Shown: one piece after another, positions 1 through 9,916 of the stretch | How the letters are laid out: each line of letters starts with the position of its first letter | Numbering within the stretch: position 1 is the stretch's first letter | Assembly: GCA_902489475.1 (NCBI GenBank) | Contig: CABUAH010000028.1 | Coordinates: 1-22,256, forward strand | From: an uncultured Oscillospiraceae bacterium | Lineage (GTDB): Bacteria; Bacillota; Clostridia; Oscillospirales; Ruminococcaceae | Direction: 5' to 3' | Length of the DNA stretch: 22,256 nucleotides | Position numbers and translations under genes: made by a program | The notes under the pieces: model-generated | Seen by the model: the letters and a program-made list of their open reading frames with translations, nothing else | The model's database searches: none | Told to the model about the DNA's origin: nothing

Positions 1-3000
1 CTTCTTCTTCAGTAGATGTTGTTGTTACCTTCTTAGCTGCTGCAATTGCATCTGTCAATGCCTTTACTGTTTCATCTGTGTAAAGTGCTGTATCAATTGC
101 TTCTGCCTTTTCAATTGCCTCGTTAAGCTCATCAAGTGAAATCTCTTTTGGCTTTGTAATTGTCTTAACTACATTTCCGTCAGCGTCGATGAACTCTACC
201 TTTGTTACAGCATATACATAGTCAGCTGCATTATCCCAAGAATATGTGAATCCTTCAAGAGTAAAGGTCTGTCCTGCTGCAATTGCATTTGTAAGGTCTA
301 AGGTTTCAGTTAAGCCCTTAGCTCCTGTTGTGTATCCGTTAGTTCCCGGGTACTTCTTGTAGCTCTCAGTACCGTTTACTGTAGCCTTAAACTCAATGCT
401 TGCATACTCGTTATAGCTTACATCATCTGCACAGTCAAATGTAAATCTGATCTGTGTTGCACCTGCCATCGCATCGTCAGTATTACCATTTGCAATTGTT
501 GTTGTTTGACCCTTCTTGTAGATGTATGCAAATGGATCTAACGGTAGGCTCTTAAGTCCGCTAATTGCATTCTTAAGTGCTGCATCAGCTGCACGGACAT
601 CATCGTAAGCTGAATTCTCGTCCATTGCCTTTGCAGCTTCAAGCGCTTCTGTGAGCTTAGCTACTGTTTCTTCTGTATACTCGCTTGTGTCGATTGCTTC
701 TGCCTGCTTGATTGTTTTAGCAAGATCTGCAAGAGCTGTATTTACGCTTGGCTTCTCAGCTCCTTCGATTCTGAGCTTCATCAAGTTTGCCAACCAGTCA
801 ACTGTTGATTGGCCCAACTCCGGATTATCAGCATAACGATCGTATGTGTTAATAGCATACTCAATATCTGCGATACCGGACGCTGTGTACTCGTCCTTGT
901 GATTAGCAAGGAGATCCTTAGCAACAGCATACCACTTATCAGCCTCTGTCCAGTCAGCTGTTCGCTCAACCTTTTCCTTAAGTGTAAAGTTATATGTTAC
1001 ATAGTATATTTTTGTCATAGAACCATTTACAAGGAATCTCATTGTTGAAGAGTCATATGGCTTAAGAACTGCTGTTCCATCTTCGTTCGAAGCGTAAATT
1101 GTATCAGTATCAAAGCCTTTGTTTGGAAGTCCGTTAGTATCAGTTCTTGTCATATCGCCTGTTGGAACGATACCCGTATTATTTGATGAAGGAATGAGTG
1201 TGTACTTAGTTCCGCTAGACCTATCGGCTGTGATTACAATTGAATTTACATCAATTGTATAGTTAGCTCCCTCTTCCGGACATGGTGTAAGCATAAATCC
1301 GCCAAGGTTTCCATACCAGTAAGAACCGTTGAGTGTGATCTGTGCTGAATAATCGCCTGCGCCGTTGACTTCAACTTCCGCACTCTCAAGATCTCTACCA
1401 CTCTGGATATAAACAGTAATAGTATTCTTTTCTACAAGATTGTTCTGTGCGTCAGTGATTGCCTTAACTGCTTCGTCAACAGCAGCCTGTGTTGCTGTAG
1501 CGCTGTCAAGAAGTGCTTCACCAGCCTTAATAGCATCTGTCAATGCCTTAGCAGAAGCTGATGTGTATTTAGATGTATCTACTTCCTTAGCAGTCTTAAT
1601 TGCTTCTTCAAGCTTCGAGTAATCAAGGTTAGGCTTAATTTCAAGAGCATTGATAGCATCGTTCAAAGACTTAGCTGCATTATCAATAGATTCCTGTGAA
1701 GCGTGAGTATTATCTTTTATGTTCTTAGCTGTACTTAATGCTGAAGTAACCTTAGACCATGACGAAGCTGTGTATGTACTTGCTTCAAGAGCCTCAGCAT
1801 CTGCGATTGCCTTATCAAGAGCTGTGTAATCAATTACATAAGGCTCTGTTGAAATTACTAAGCTCTTAAGTGTAAGTGTTGCGTTAGGGTTATTTGTGAA
1901 TGAGTTAGATTCAAGAGTTGTAATATACCAAGCTTTGTTAAGAAGCTCCGCAGAAGAATATCCTCTTCCAACAGCAACATTTACTGTGTATGTTCCAGCC
2001 TCTGAAATCTGAGATGATGTTGTCTTACAATTCCAATCGTTAATTATATATCCGCCGCGAGTCGAATATCTGTTAGTATTCCATTCGCCGCCGTTTGAAT
2101 TTGTTACCAATGTAATCGGTGAATCAACTGTTCCCGCAACCTCAACCTCATATGTGATTGAAGTGATTGCATCAGCATTTTCAGTGATCCATGCCTTCTG
2201 ATCATCAGTAAGGATAGACTTAGTTTCGCCTGAGCTTCTTGATGTATTGATCTGAATCTCAAGCATTCCGCCTGACTGATAACCAAAATCAGTTGAGTCA
2301 ACAAACTTACCATCAAATCCTGTGACAGTTAGCTTGTTTGAAGCTTCAGCTTCTGGTCCTTGAACCTGAGTATGTGTATAAAGAACTGTTCCGTCTGCAT
2401 TTAGGAATTCTACCTTTGCAATTCCGAATACGAAGTTGTCTTCTGAATTGCATTTTTCCCAGTTAACTGTCCATGCATTTAATGCATATGCATCTCCTGC
2501 TGCGAGAGCTGCCGGAAGATCAAATGTCTTTTCGTATCCCTTTACTCCGTTTGCCGGCCAGCCTGTTCCCTTGAGTGCTGCTGTTACTGCTGTTCCTGCT
2601 ACTGTACCTGCTATATTAAGGGTTGTAGCCTGATTGTATCCACAATTTGCACCCATGTCAAATGTTACCTTAACCTGTGTTGCTCCTGCCATTGCAGCAT
2701 TTGCTGTTCCCTCTGCGATAGCAAAATACTTATCTGCTGTTGGGTTGTATCCGTTAAAGTAAACCTTTGCATACAAACCATCTTCTACAGGCTTTTCCTC
2801 AAGAGCATTGATTGCATCTGTGATAGCCTTTGCTGCTGCATCAACATCGTCCTGTGTAGCGCTTGCATTTTCCTTAACAGCCTTAGCTGTTCCCAATGCT
2901 GTTGTGAGTGCTGCATATGACTCTGCTGTGTATGCGTCTGCATCTACTGCTTCTGCAATTGCGATTGCTGCATCAAGTTCTGTGTAGTCGATCTCTGGAG

Positions 3001-6000
3001 TTACTGCTGCTGCACCTTCTACTGTAAATGACTTAAATGTAACTGTTGCATCTGGGTTATCAGTATAAGTATTGTACTCTAAAGAACTAATAGTTACAAG
3101 ATCGGATAACTCACTTGTTCTTGTTCCGTCCGCAAGAATTACTTCTAATTTGTATGTTCCCGGCTCGGAAATCTTGAAGCTTTCAAATGTAACATCTGAA
3201 TCCTTTGAAATGAATGGTCCGCCTCTGTTTGCATCAGGCTTTATGTACCAATAATCATAATCTGATGAATATTTAGTATAAAGTCTTGGTACTAAAGTAA
3301 ATGGTGTTGCTACTGTTCCTGTTACCTCAACTTCAAATGTGAACTTTGTGTAATTAGGAGCAAGTGCTTGAATTTTTGCCCATTCATCATCAGTGATCAA
3401 ATTGCTGTCGCTTCCACTTGTGCGAAGTGTAAGATAGAACTTATTGCTTTGATTTATAAAGTCCTTCGAGGCGTTAACTACGACCTTGTTCGGATCTTCT
3501 GCTGCAGGTCCTTCAACCTGAGTATGTGTATAAAGAACATTACCATTAGCGTCTAAGAACTCAGCCTGCTTAATTCCAAATACAAAGTTATCCTCTGTAT
3601 TACAGTTTGAAAAACCTGCTGTCCATGCAGATAGTGAATATGCATCTCCCTCTGCAAGTGCCTTTGGTAGGTTAACTGTTGCAAACTTATTCTTTTCTCC
3701 GTTTGTCCAGCTATTTCCCTTAATCTTTTCTGTGCTTGTTGTTCCTGCTACATCACCGTCTACGTTAAATGACATATACTGATTGAATGCAGCATTCGGT
3801 CCCATATCAAATGTTACCTTAACCTGTGTTGCTCCTGCCATTGCGGCATTTGCTGTTCCTTCTGCAAACTTAGCTAATACTCTCTTGGACAGGTCTTCTG
3901 TTCCGCTTGAAAGTACCTTAACATAAATGCCATCGTCTACAGGAATTTCTTCAAGTGCATTGATAGCATCTGTGATTGCCTTAACTGCTGCATCAACGTC
4001 ATCCTGTGTAGCATCTGCATTTTCCTTAACAGCCTTAGCTGCTCCCAATGCTGTTGTGAGTGCTGCATATGACTCTGCTGTGTATGCGTCTGCATCTACT
4101 GCTTCAGCAATTGCGATTGCTGTATCAAGTTCTGTGTAGTCGATTGCAATCTTGAGTGCATTGATTGCATCTGTGATTGCCTTTGCTGCTGCGTCTACAT
4201 CATCCTGTGTAGCATCTGCGTTATCCTTAACAGCCTTAGCTGCTGCGATTGCATCTGTTAATGCCTTAGCAGTAGCTTCTGTATACTTAGTTGTATCTAC
4301 TGCTTCGCCGTCTGCAATTGCCTTATCAAGTGCTGTGTAGTCGATCTCTGGAGTTACTGCTGCTGCACTCTCTACGTACATTTCTTTTAGTACAAGAGTT
4401 GCATCAGGGTTATTTGTCTTAGAGCTATACTCAATTGACTTTATAATGATGCTACGGAGCTCCGGTGTGGTCTTGCCCTCATCTACTGTAATTACAAGCT
4501 CATATGTTCCGGGAGCTGAAATCTTAACCCCTTCATATGCTGCACCGCTTGTGCTGAGGTATGGACCGCCTCTGTTAGAGCCTACTGATACATACCATCC
4601 GTCTCCGGACATTTCAGGTACAAGTGTAAATTCCTTAGCTACTGTTCCTGTTACTTCAACCTTAAATCCGATCTTGCTGATGTTTGGCATAAGCGCCTCA
4701 ATCTTAGCAATATCGCTGTCGCTCAAAATGCAAGTGTCAAATTCCGGATTAAGTGAATTGCTGTATTTTACAGGCAGCATTATTATACCCTTAGCAACGT
4801 AGCTTCCGTCACCTTCTGTAAATGTTGTATCACCTGTAAAGTCTGTGATTACTACCTTGTTTGGATCTTCTGCTGCAGGAGCTGTTAATGTAACATTTAC
4901 AAGCTCAATGCTGCCAACCTTTACGTCAGTAGAATTTGTAAGTCCCTTGAAGTTGATTCCGCAGTACTGAAGCTTCGCAGGATCAGGAATAGACTCACCA
5001 CTGAACTTAACTGTATATGTTCCGTCAGTTGGAATTTCTACGAAAGGAACAACGTCGTCAGCATTCCAGTGTGATCCGCCGCCAACAAATACTGTAGGTA
5101 AGTAAGCCCTTACTCCGCCTTCAGGAACACCTGTTACTGTGAATGTTGCATAGAATTCATTCTTGCCCGAAAGTGCTGAAACTGCATTTCCGTTACCGCT
5201 GTACGGCGAGAATTCAAGTTTTGCTGAATTTGTAATGCTTGTTCTTGACCAAGCTCCGCTGTCCGGTAAAACTATGTTGCTTGGCTCTGATGGCTTTTCT
5301 TCAAGTGCATTGATTGCATCTGTGATTGCCTTAGCTGCTGCATCTACATCGTCCTGTGTAGCATCTGCGTTATCCTTAACAGCCTTAGCTGCTCCCAATG
5401 CTGTTGTGAGTGCTGCATATGACTCTGCTGTGTATGCGTCTGCATCTACTGCTTCTGCAATTGCGATTGCTGCATCAAGTTCTGTGTAGTCGATCTCTGG
5501 AGTTACTGTTACTGCTGCTGCCAAAGCTGCTGTAAGCTCATTGATTGCAACGCTGTAAACCTCTGATTCTTCATCGGTTCCTGCAGCTGCTGTTTTTGCT
5601 TCACTCAGTACAGTATTCAATACTGACAAGCTGAGCTCTGTGTAATTACCTGAAGCAATAGCTGTCTCAACTTCTGTTATCTTCGTGTTGAGGTCGCTGA
5701 GTTTTGCCTTTTTGTAATCAACCTTTGGTAACGGCACTGCATAAAGTAGAGTATCATTTGCATCATAGAACTCTATTCCTGTGATTGCTACTACTACATC
5801 GTTAGCAGTCCAACCGTTATGTGCCATTGCCAATTTGAATGTCTGACTTGCGTCAGTGATCGCATAATTTAACTTATAAGTGTATATAGCTCCTGTCGTA
5901 TATGAGCCGCTCGGTTTTCCGGTATTTGCCAAAGATGTTGCTCCGCCGTCAACCGAAATATACATTCCTGTACCGTTGTACTGTATATTACCACCTATTA

Positions 6001-8848
6001 CATTCTTATAAGTAACTTTAACATAGCTTGTTCCTACCACGCCCGACATATTAATATCGTCCGAAGTAATAATTTGTGTATAGTTTGAGGTTCCTCCGTG
6101 AATATCTCCGAATGACTCAAGCTCATACGAAAGGTTTACTTTCAAAGCCTTATATGTGCTTATGATAGCTTCCTTGAGAGCTACTGCCTTGCTATTTGTA
6201 ATAGTTGACGTATTCTCAAGAGCTGCACCTGCTGCACTGAGTGCTTCAGTAAATGCTTTATAGCTTGCCTCATCATAGCCCTGATATTCATCGCTGTAAT
6301 CCTTTACTGCTGCGAGTGCATTGTAAAGCTCGTATGTTTCCTTAAGCGATGCTACATTAGCTGTATTATCAACCAATACGAGTGCTGCCTCAGCTTCGTT
6401 TATAGCTGTTACAAGTGCACTGATAGCATCTGCAGTATAGTTTGGATAGTTAGTATAGTTATCATTTAATTCTTTTGCATTATTATATGCCGTTGTATAT
6501 GCGCTGAATGACGCTTCCGTGTAATCCGAAGCTTCATGTGCTGCATAATTCTTAATAGCATCTCTTAATTTGGTCAAGTCAGGATCAAGAACCAATGTAA
6601 AATTGTTTCTTGCGCTTGCTGTTGTATCTATTAGATCATATGTAGCTTGATCACATACATATACTGTTCCTCTAACAGAGTAACTGCTGCTGCTTGATCC
6701 GAAAGCAGTATTAGTTAACGAAGCCAGCGTCGAATATACATATATTTTAAGATCAGGATTTGTGCACTGATAGAATACATTAGCGTCTAATTTAGTAACG
6801 CTTGGCGGTATAACAACTTTTGTAAGTCCTGTACAGCCATTAAAAGTAGCATTCAATGTAGCAACGCCGTTTGGTATAGAAACTTCCTCAAGAGCCGTAC
6901 AACTTCTGAAAACATAAGTTCCCATTGTTGTGATCGAATCCGGAAGATCAATACTCGTAAGATTTGACAAATTAGCTAAAGCATAATTCGATAATGTCTT
7001 AACCGTATTTGGCAACTTGATCGAAGTAAGCTCTATATCTTCAGATACCATATATCCCGGAATTTCCGTTATTTTTGTATTAGAAAGATCCAATTCAGTA
7101 AGTGACGTATCATTAGCAAAAGTATAAGCCGATGCACCTGAACCTACACTCTCTAAGGTATCAGGAAGCTTTATGCTATTAAGAGCCGTCATATATCTGA
7201 AGGAATATATACCAATAGTTTTAACGGATGTCTTTGAAAGATCCAATTCGCTTATCGCCGTACAATATTCAAAAGCATATGCTCCGATCGTTGTAAGAGT
7301 TGACGGAAGTGATATTTCTTTTACCGCTGATGCTTTGTATCTTGCGGTAGATGAACTAGTTCCAAGAAAATAATTTCCTAAAGCGGTTATTCCTTCTTCA
7401 ACCGTAACCTTCTTGATCGTGTTGTTTTCATAACCTGCAGTTACCCACGGTTTAGAAGTAGAACTGTTTGCCTTTATAGCTCCCGTTCCGCTGAAAACAA
7501 GCTCATAATCATCGTAAAGAGTAGCTGTAACGCTGTCGCTTGAAGTTGCACTTACGTTTGCAGTCCATAATACAGTGCGGGAAGCCTCTTCAAGTCCTGC
7601 GATTGCATCTGTGATTGCCTTAGCTGCTGCATCAACATCGTCCTGTGTAGCGCTTGTGTTTTCCTTAACAGCCTTAGCTGCTGCGATTGCATCTGTTAAT
7701 GCCTTTGCAGTAGCCTCTGTATATGCAGCTGTATCTACTGCCTCACCGTCTGCAATTGCCTTATCAAGTGCTGTGTAATCGATCTCAGGAGTTACTGCTG
7801 CTGCACCCTCTACTGTCAAGCTCTTAAGCTTCATTACCATGTCAGGGTTAAAGCTCTTTGAATGATACTCAAGTGATGTCAAGTACCACATCTTGTTGAG
7901 AATCTCTGACGAAGAAATTCCGTCATTTACTGTTGTTGTTACTGTATATGTTGCAGGTCCTGTTACCTTAACGTTGTCTACCGTACAGTTGTAGTTGTTG
8001 ATAAACATTCCGCCTCGGTTTGAACCTCTCATGATATTCCACGATCCGCCGTTTACACACGGAAGAATTGTGAATTCACTTGCAACTGTTCCTGTAACTT
8101 CGATCTCATATGTAATTGTCTTGATCGAATCTGCAATTGCTGTGATCTTTGCTTTCTGATCATCAGTTAGGATTGTTGTATTGTTATTTGTATTATTGAT
8201 CATAAGCTCTACAAAATCCTCGCCCTGATATCCAGCTGTTGCTGAATCAACAAATGTTGTATCTCCTGCAAAGTCTGTGATTACTACCTTTGAAGATGAT
8301 TCGCTTGCTGTCTTGTTAATTACAATGGAATCAGTGTGTACAACTGCATCTGGGTTGTTCTTATATGAATTTGCACTTCCGTCAAATCCAATGTAATTTA
8401 CAGCCGTAGGACTTGTTACCTCATCAAGCGTCAATGTAAATTCATATGTACCTGCTTCGCTGATGAGCGGAGATTCCTCGCTTGTCTTTTTGTTAGCGCT
8501 GTTTCCTTCGCCCCAGTATGCATTTCCTGATCCGTCTGCATAGCAAATGTACATATAGAACGGCTCTGCTACTGTTCCGGTTACTGTTACAGTTCCGGTA
8601 ATAGTTTTAATTTCGGCATTTCCACTCTTAAGATATGCAAGCGAATCAGCTTCCATAACTTTTTGAGGCGCCCATGAACCGTCTACAGCATACTTCATCT
8701 TACCGCCGTCACTGGTACAATTGCCCTGTGTGAACTTAAGCTCAACGTTGTCGGTATCCGCCGCTAACGCCGTAAAAGCAGACATAGCTACTGATGAAAT
8801 AGCCATTGTTACCGCTAAGACACTGCTTAACAGTCTTTTAAACTTCAT
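1..8848 (-). CDS. Giant secreted multi-domain surface protein (FIVAR repeats, BspA-type LRR), C-terminus outside window
   Basis: One frame stays open from ATG 8848 to the left edge: 2949 codons, no stop. AAGGAGG lies 9 nt before the ATG. Residues 1-30 are a signal peptide (KFKRLL, hydrophobic core, FTALA before ADTDN). A BspA/LRR_5-like leucine-rich block covers about 430-750. FIVAR-like helical repeats (DYTxLDxAI...TDAIAAA...ATQDDVDAAxKAI) lie near 355-420, 753-827, 830-903, 1041-1113, 1118-1187, 1502-1567, 1567-1637, 1952-2020, 2338-2403, 2405-2473, 2698-2768 and 2902 onward. Between them are two repeated beta-rich modules. Type A has an NRGG-like motif (about 181-353, 1325-1500, 1783-1950, 2170-2337). 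Type B has MAGATQVKVTFD and ends EFLDANGNVLYT (about 907-1037, 1638-1782, 2022-2168, 2768-2900). The family pattern suggests adhesion or glycan binding at the cell surface; that is inference. Any cell-wall anchor or dockerin would be beyond the window. Confidence 0.93.
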   Translation of the reverse strand, partial: MKFKRLLSSVLAVTMAISSVAMSAFTALAADTDNVELKFTQGNCTSDGGKMKYAVDGSWAPQKVMEADSLAYLKSGNAEIKTITGTVTVTGTVAEPFYMYICYADGSGNAYWGEGNSANKKTSEESPLISEAGTYEFTLTLDEVTSPTAVNYIGFDGSANSYKNNPDAVVHTDSIVINKTASESSSKVVITDFAGDTTFVDSATAGYQGEDFVELMINNTNNNTTILTDDQKAKITAIADSIKTITYEIEVTGTVASEFTILPCVNGGSWNIMRGSNRGGMFINNYNCTVDNVKVTGPATYTVTTTVNDGISSSEILNKMWYLTSLEYHSKSFNPDMVMKLKSLTVEGAAAVTPEIDYTALDKAIADGEAVDTAAYTEATAKALTDAIAAAKAVKENTSATQDDVDAAAKAITDAIAGLEEASRTVLWTANVSATSSDSVTATLYDDYELVFSGTGAIKANSSTSKPWVTAGYENNTIKKVTVEEGITALGNYFLGTSSSTARYKASAVKEISLPSTLTTIGAYAFEYCTAISELDLSKTSVKTIGIYSFRYMTALNSIKLPDTLESVGSGASAYTFANDTSLTELDLSNTKITEIPGYMVSEDIELTSIKLPNTVKTLSNYALANLSNLTSIDLPDSITTMGTYVFRSCTALEEVSIPNGVATLNATFNGCTGLTKVVIPPSVTKLDANVFYQCTNPDLKIYVYSTLASLTNTAFGSSSSSYSVRGTVYVCDQATYDLIDTTASARNNFTLVLDPDLTKLRDAIKNYAAHEASDYTEASFSAYTTAYNNAKELNDNYTNYPNYTADAISALVTAINEAEAALVLVDNTANVASLKETYELYNALAAVKDYSDEYQGYDEASYKAFTEALSAAGAALENTSTITNSKAVALKEAIISTYKALKVNLSYELESFGDIHGGTSNYTQIITSDDINMSGVVGTSYVKVTYKNVIGGNIQYNGTGMYISVDGGATSLANTGKPSGSYTTGAIYTYKLNYAITDASQTFKLAMAHNGWTANDVVVAITGIEFYDANDTLLYAVPLPKVDYKKAKLSDLNTKITEVETAIASGNYTELSLSVLNTVLSEAKTAAAGTDEESEVYSVAINELTAALAAAVTVTPEIDYTELDAAIAIAEAVDADAYTAESYAALTTALGAAKAVKDNADATQDDVDAAAKAITDAINALEEKPSEPSNIVLPDSGAWSRTSITNSAKLEFSPYSGNGNAVSALSGKNEFYATFTVTGVPEGGVRAYLPTVFVGGGSHWNADDVVPFVEIPTDGTYTVKFSGESIPDPAKLQYCGINFKGLTNSTDVKVGSIELVNVTLTAPAAEDPNKVVITDFTGDTTFTEGDGSYVAKGIIMLPVKYSNSLNPEFDTCILSDSDIAKIEALMPNISKIGFKVEVTGTVAKEFTLVPEMSGDGWYVSVGSNRGGPYLSTSGAAYEGVKISAPGTYELVITVDEGKTTPELRSIIIKSIEYSSKTNNPDATLVLKEMYVESAAAVTPEIDYTALDKAIADGEAVDTTKYTEATAKALTDAIAAAKAVKDNADATQDDVDAAAKAITDAINALKIAIDYTELDTAIAIAEAVDADAYTAESYAALTTALGAAKAVKENADATQDDVDAAVKAITDAINALEEIPVDDGIYVKVLSSGTEDLSKRVLAKFAEGTANAAMAGATQVKVTFDMGPNAAFNQYMSFNVDGDVAGTTSTEKIKGNSWTNGEKNKFATVNLPKALAEGDAYSLSAWTAGFSNCNTEDNFVFGIKQAEFLDANGNVLYTHTQVEGPAAEDPNKVVVNASKDFINQSNKFYLTLRTSGSDSNLITDDEWAKIQALAPNYTKFTFEVEVTGTVATPFTLVPRLYTKYSSDYDYWYIKPDANRGGPFISKDSDVTFESFKISEPGTYKLEVILADGTRTSELSDLVTISSLEYNTYTDNPDATVTFKSFTVEGAAAVTPEIDYTELDAAIAIAEAVDADAYTAESYAALTTALGTAKAVKENASATQDDVDAAAKAITDAINALEEKPVEDGLYAKVYFNGYNPTADKYFAIAEGTANAAMAGATQVKVTFDMGANCGYNQATTLNIAGTVAGTAVTAALKGTGWPANGVKGYEKTFDLPAALAAGDAYALNAWTVNWEKCNSEDNFVFGIAKVEFLNADGTVLYTHTQVQGPEAEASNKLTVTGFDGKFVDSTDFGYQSGGMLEIQINTSRSSGETKSILTDDQKAWITENADAITSITYEVEVAGTVDSPITLVTNSNGGEWNTNRYSTRGGYIINDWNCKTTSSQISEAGTYTVNVAVGRGYSSAELLNKAWYITTLESNSFTNNPNATLTLKSLVISTEPYVIDYTALDKAIADAEALEASTYTASSWSKVTSALSTAKNIKDNTHASQESIDNAAKSLNDAINALEIKPNLDYSKLEEAIKTAKEVDTSKYTSASAKALTDAIKAGEALLDSATATQAAVDEAVKAITDAQNNLVEKNTITVYIQSGRDLESAEVEVNGAGDYSAQITLNGSYWYGNLGGFMLTPCPEEGANYTIDVNSIVITADRSSGTKYTLIPSSNNTGIVPTGDMTRTDTNGLPNKGFDTDTIYASNEDGTAVLKPYDSSTMRFLVNGSMTKIYYVTYNFTLKEKVERTADWTEADKWYAVAKDLLANHKDEYTASGIADIEYAINTYDRYADNPELGQSTVDWLANLMKLRIEGAEKPSVNTALADLAKTIKQAEAIDTSEYTEETVAKLTEALEAAKAMDENSAYDDVRAADAALKNAISGLKSLPLDPFAYIYKKGQTTTIANGNTDDAMAGATQIRFTFDCADDVSYNEYASIEFKATVNGTESYKKYPGTNGYTTGAKGLTETLDLTNAIAAGQTFTLEGFTYSWDNAADYVYAVTKVEFIDADGNVVKTITKPKEISLDELNEAIEKAEAIDTALYTDETVKALTDAIAAAKKVTTTSTEEE

Positions 8849-8861
8849 GTCTAAAATCCTC

Positions 8862-9038
8862 CTTATTAAAAATAGTGTGTGTTACAGGATTTTTTAATCA
8901 TGCAAAGCACCTGTACCGCTCTGCATTGCAAATACTAATAAAGGCCTTTTCTCCCCCCCTAACATAAGTCGGAGACTTCCCCCCGATAATTTATACGCTG
9001 AAAATGGTACAAAAATTGCACACATTCTATTGGGTATA
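8862..9038 (-). promoter_or_regulatory. Structured 5' leader of the giant surface protein mRNA
   Basis: The leader of about 175-190 nt contains a 9-bp hairpin (arms 8918-8926 and 8900-8908, one G-U pair). Its 9-nt loop GGTACAGGT can pair through TACAGG with CCTGTA at 8883-8888, a candidate pseudoknot just upstream of the ribosome binding site. CCTTTATTA (about 8937-8945) can also pair, with one bulge, with the TAATAAGG that overlaps the Shine-Dalgarno. Two G-runs sit further upstream. I do not recognise a known riboswitch class. Function is inferred only from length and foldability. Confidence 0.45.
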
Positions 9039-9044
9039 TTGTAC

Positions 9045-9073
9045 ATTATACTCAATAAATCAGTTATTGTCAA
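9045..9073 (-). promoter_or_regulatory. SigA-type promoter of the giant surface protein gene
   Basis: On the minus strand TTGACA (9068-9073) and TATAAT (9045-9050) are separated by exactly 17 nt, a consensus housekeeping promoter. Transcription would start near 9038, which leaves a leader of about 190 nt before the ATG at 8848. Confidence 0.85.
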
Positions 9074-9305
9074 TAGTTTTAATAAAAAAACAATTTATGT
9101 CTTGTATCAAGAAAAACAGGATGAAAAATGTGATATTACACAAATATCAAGAAATGATTAGATGTTTACATCTTATATATATTGTCATATTTTCAAAAGT
9201 CAAAAACGTATCATCAAGCTTATTCTACTAAAAAAACAACGATATTCATTTAATACAAATAACTTTTCGTGATTTGCTATTTGGCAATCTTTGCAGATAA
9301 AACAA

Positions 9306-9331
9306 AAACAGCCACGAAAATGGGGCTGTTT
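9306..9331 (-). terminator. Candidate intrinsic terminator
   Basis: AAACAGCC (9306-9313) and GGCTGTTT (9324-9331) form a perfect 8-bp stem with a 10-nt loop. Read on the minus strand it is followed by TTGTTTT, which is terminator-like. It lies between the giant gene's promoter and the plus-strand gene at 9466, so it would stop minus-strand read-through from the mrnC side. The rest of 9074-9465 is AT-rich, and I see no gene in it. Confidence 0.5.
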
Positions 9332-9465
9332 AAGTCTTAAGCAAAGTACATTATACACATAATTTTACTAAATCATCAATAATATTTATCCTCTTGGGAA
9401 TAGTACTAAAAACAAAGCCGAAAATCTAAGGTACTGTTAAAAATTCAGAAAAGAGGAACCAATTT

Positions 9466-9900
9466 ATGATCGAACAAGATACTATCAGATTATTAAGAGA
9501 ATGCGATGCAGGAATCAAAATGGGAATCTCATCGCTCGACGATTCTGTGAAGTATGTAAAGAATTCAGAGCTAAAAAGCATACTCGACAAAAGCACTCAA
9601 GAGCATACAGAAATTAAACATGATATGCAAAATCTTTTAAATCACTACCATGACGATGGCAAAGAGCCTCCCGCCATGGCAAAGGGCATGGAGTGGTTTA
9701 AGACAAATGTTAAGCTTGCAGTGGACGCTTCGGATAATGCAGTAGCTGCATTTATTACAGATGGTTGTAATATGGGAATAAAGTCGCTATCAAAATATCT
9801 TAATCAGTATCAAGCTGCTGATGAAAAATCAAAGAATATATCAAAGAAACTGATAAGCATAGAAGAAAGACTGGCTGTTGATATTCGTCCTTTTTTATAA
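9466..9900 (+). CDS. Conserved helical (ferritin-like/four-helix-bundle-like) protein of unknown function
   Basis: The product is 144 aa, acidic and lysine-rich, with no signal peptide or membrane segment. GAGGA lies 8 nt before the ATG. The sequence reads as four long amphipathic helices: about 3-25, 33-60 (containing STQEHTEIKHDMQNLL), 78-108 and 112-140. A loop with KEPPAMAKGMEW joins helices 2 and 3. It resembles a small cytosolic protein common in Clostridia and the general shape of DUF2383/ferritin-like four-helix proteins. I cannot see a complete di-iron motif, so no metal role is claimed. It is monocistronic and convergent with the membrane-protein gene, whose stop lies 16 nt away. 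Gene reality is confident; function is unknown. Confidence 0.85.
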   Translation: MIEQDTIRLLRECDAGIKMGISSLDDSVKYVKNSELKSILDKSTQEHTEIKHDMQNLLNHYHDDGKEPPAMAKGMEWFKTNVKLAVDASDNAVAAFITDGCNMGIKSLSKYLNQYQAADEKSKNISKKLISIEERLAVDIRPFL

Positions 9901-9916
9901 TGTATACTAATATATC

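Noticed and set aside
651..7778. Many short plus-strand open frames across the left third, several rich in Ala, Ser and Val
   Set aside because: They are antisense shadows of the FIVAR repeats in the giant minus-strand gene. They lack ribosome binding sites, and the minus frame is continuous through all of them.
8941..8990. G-quadruplex in the giant gene leader
   Set aside because: Only two G-runs of six or seven are present. A four-run motif is not met.
9004..9231. Plus-strand open frame of 75 codons
   Set aside because: It runs across the giant gene's promoter on the other strand, has no Shine-Dalgarno and has low-complexity AT-rich codons.
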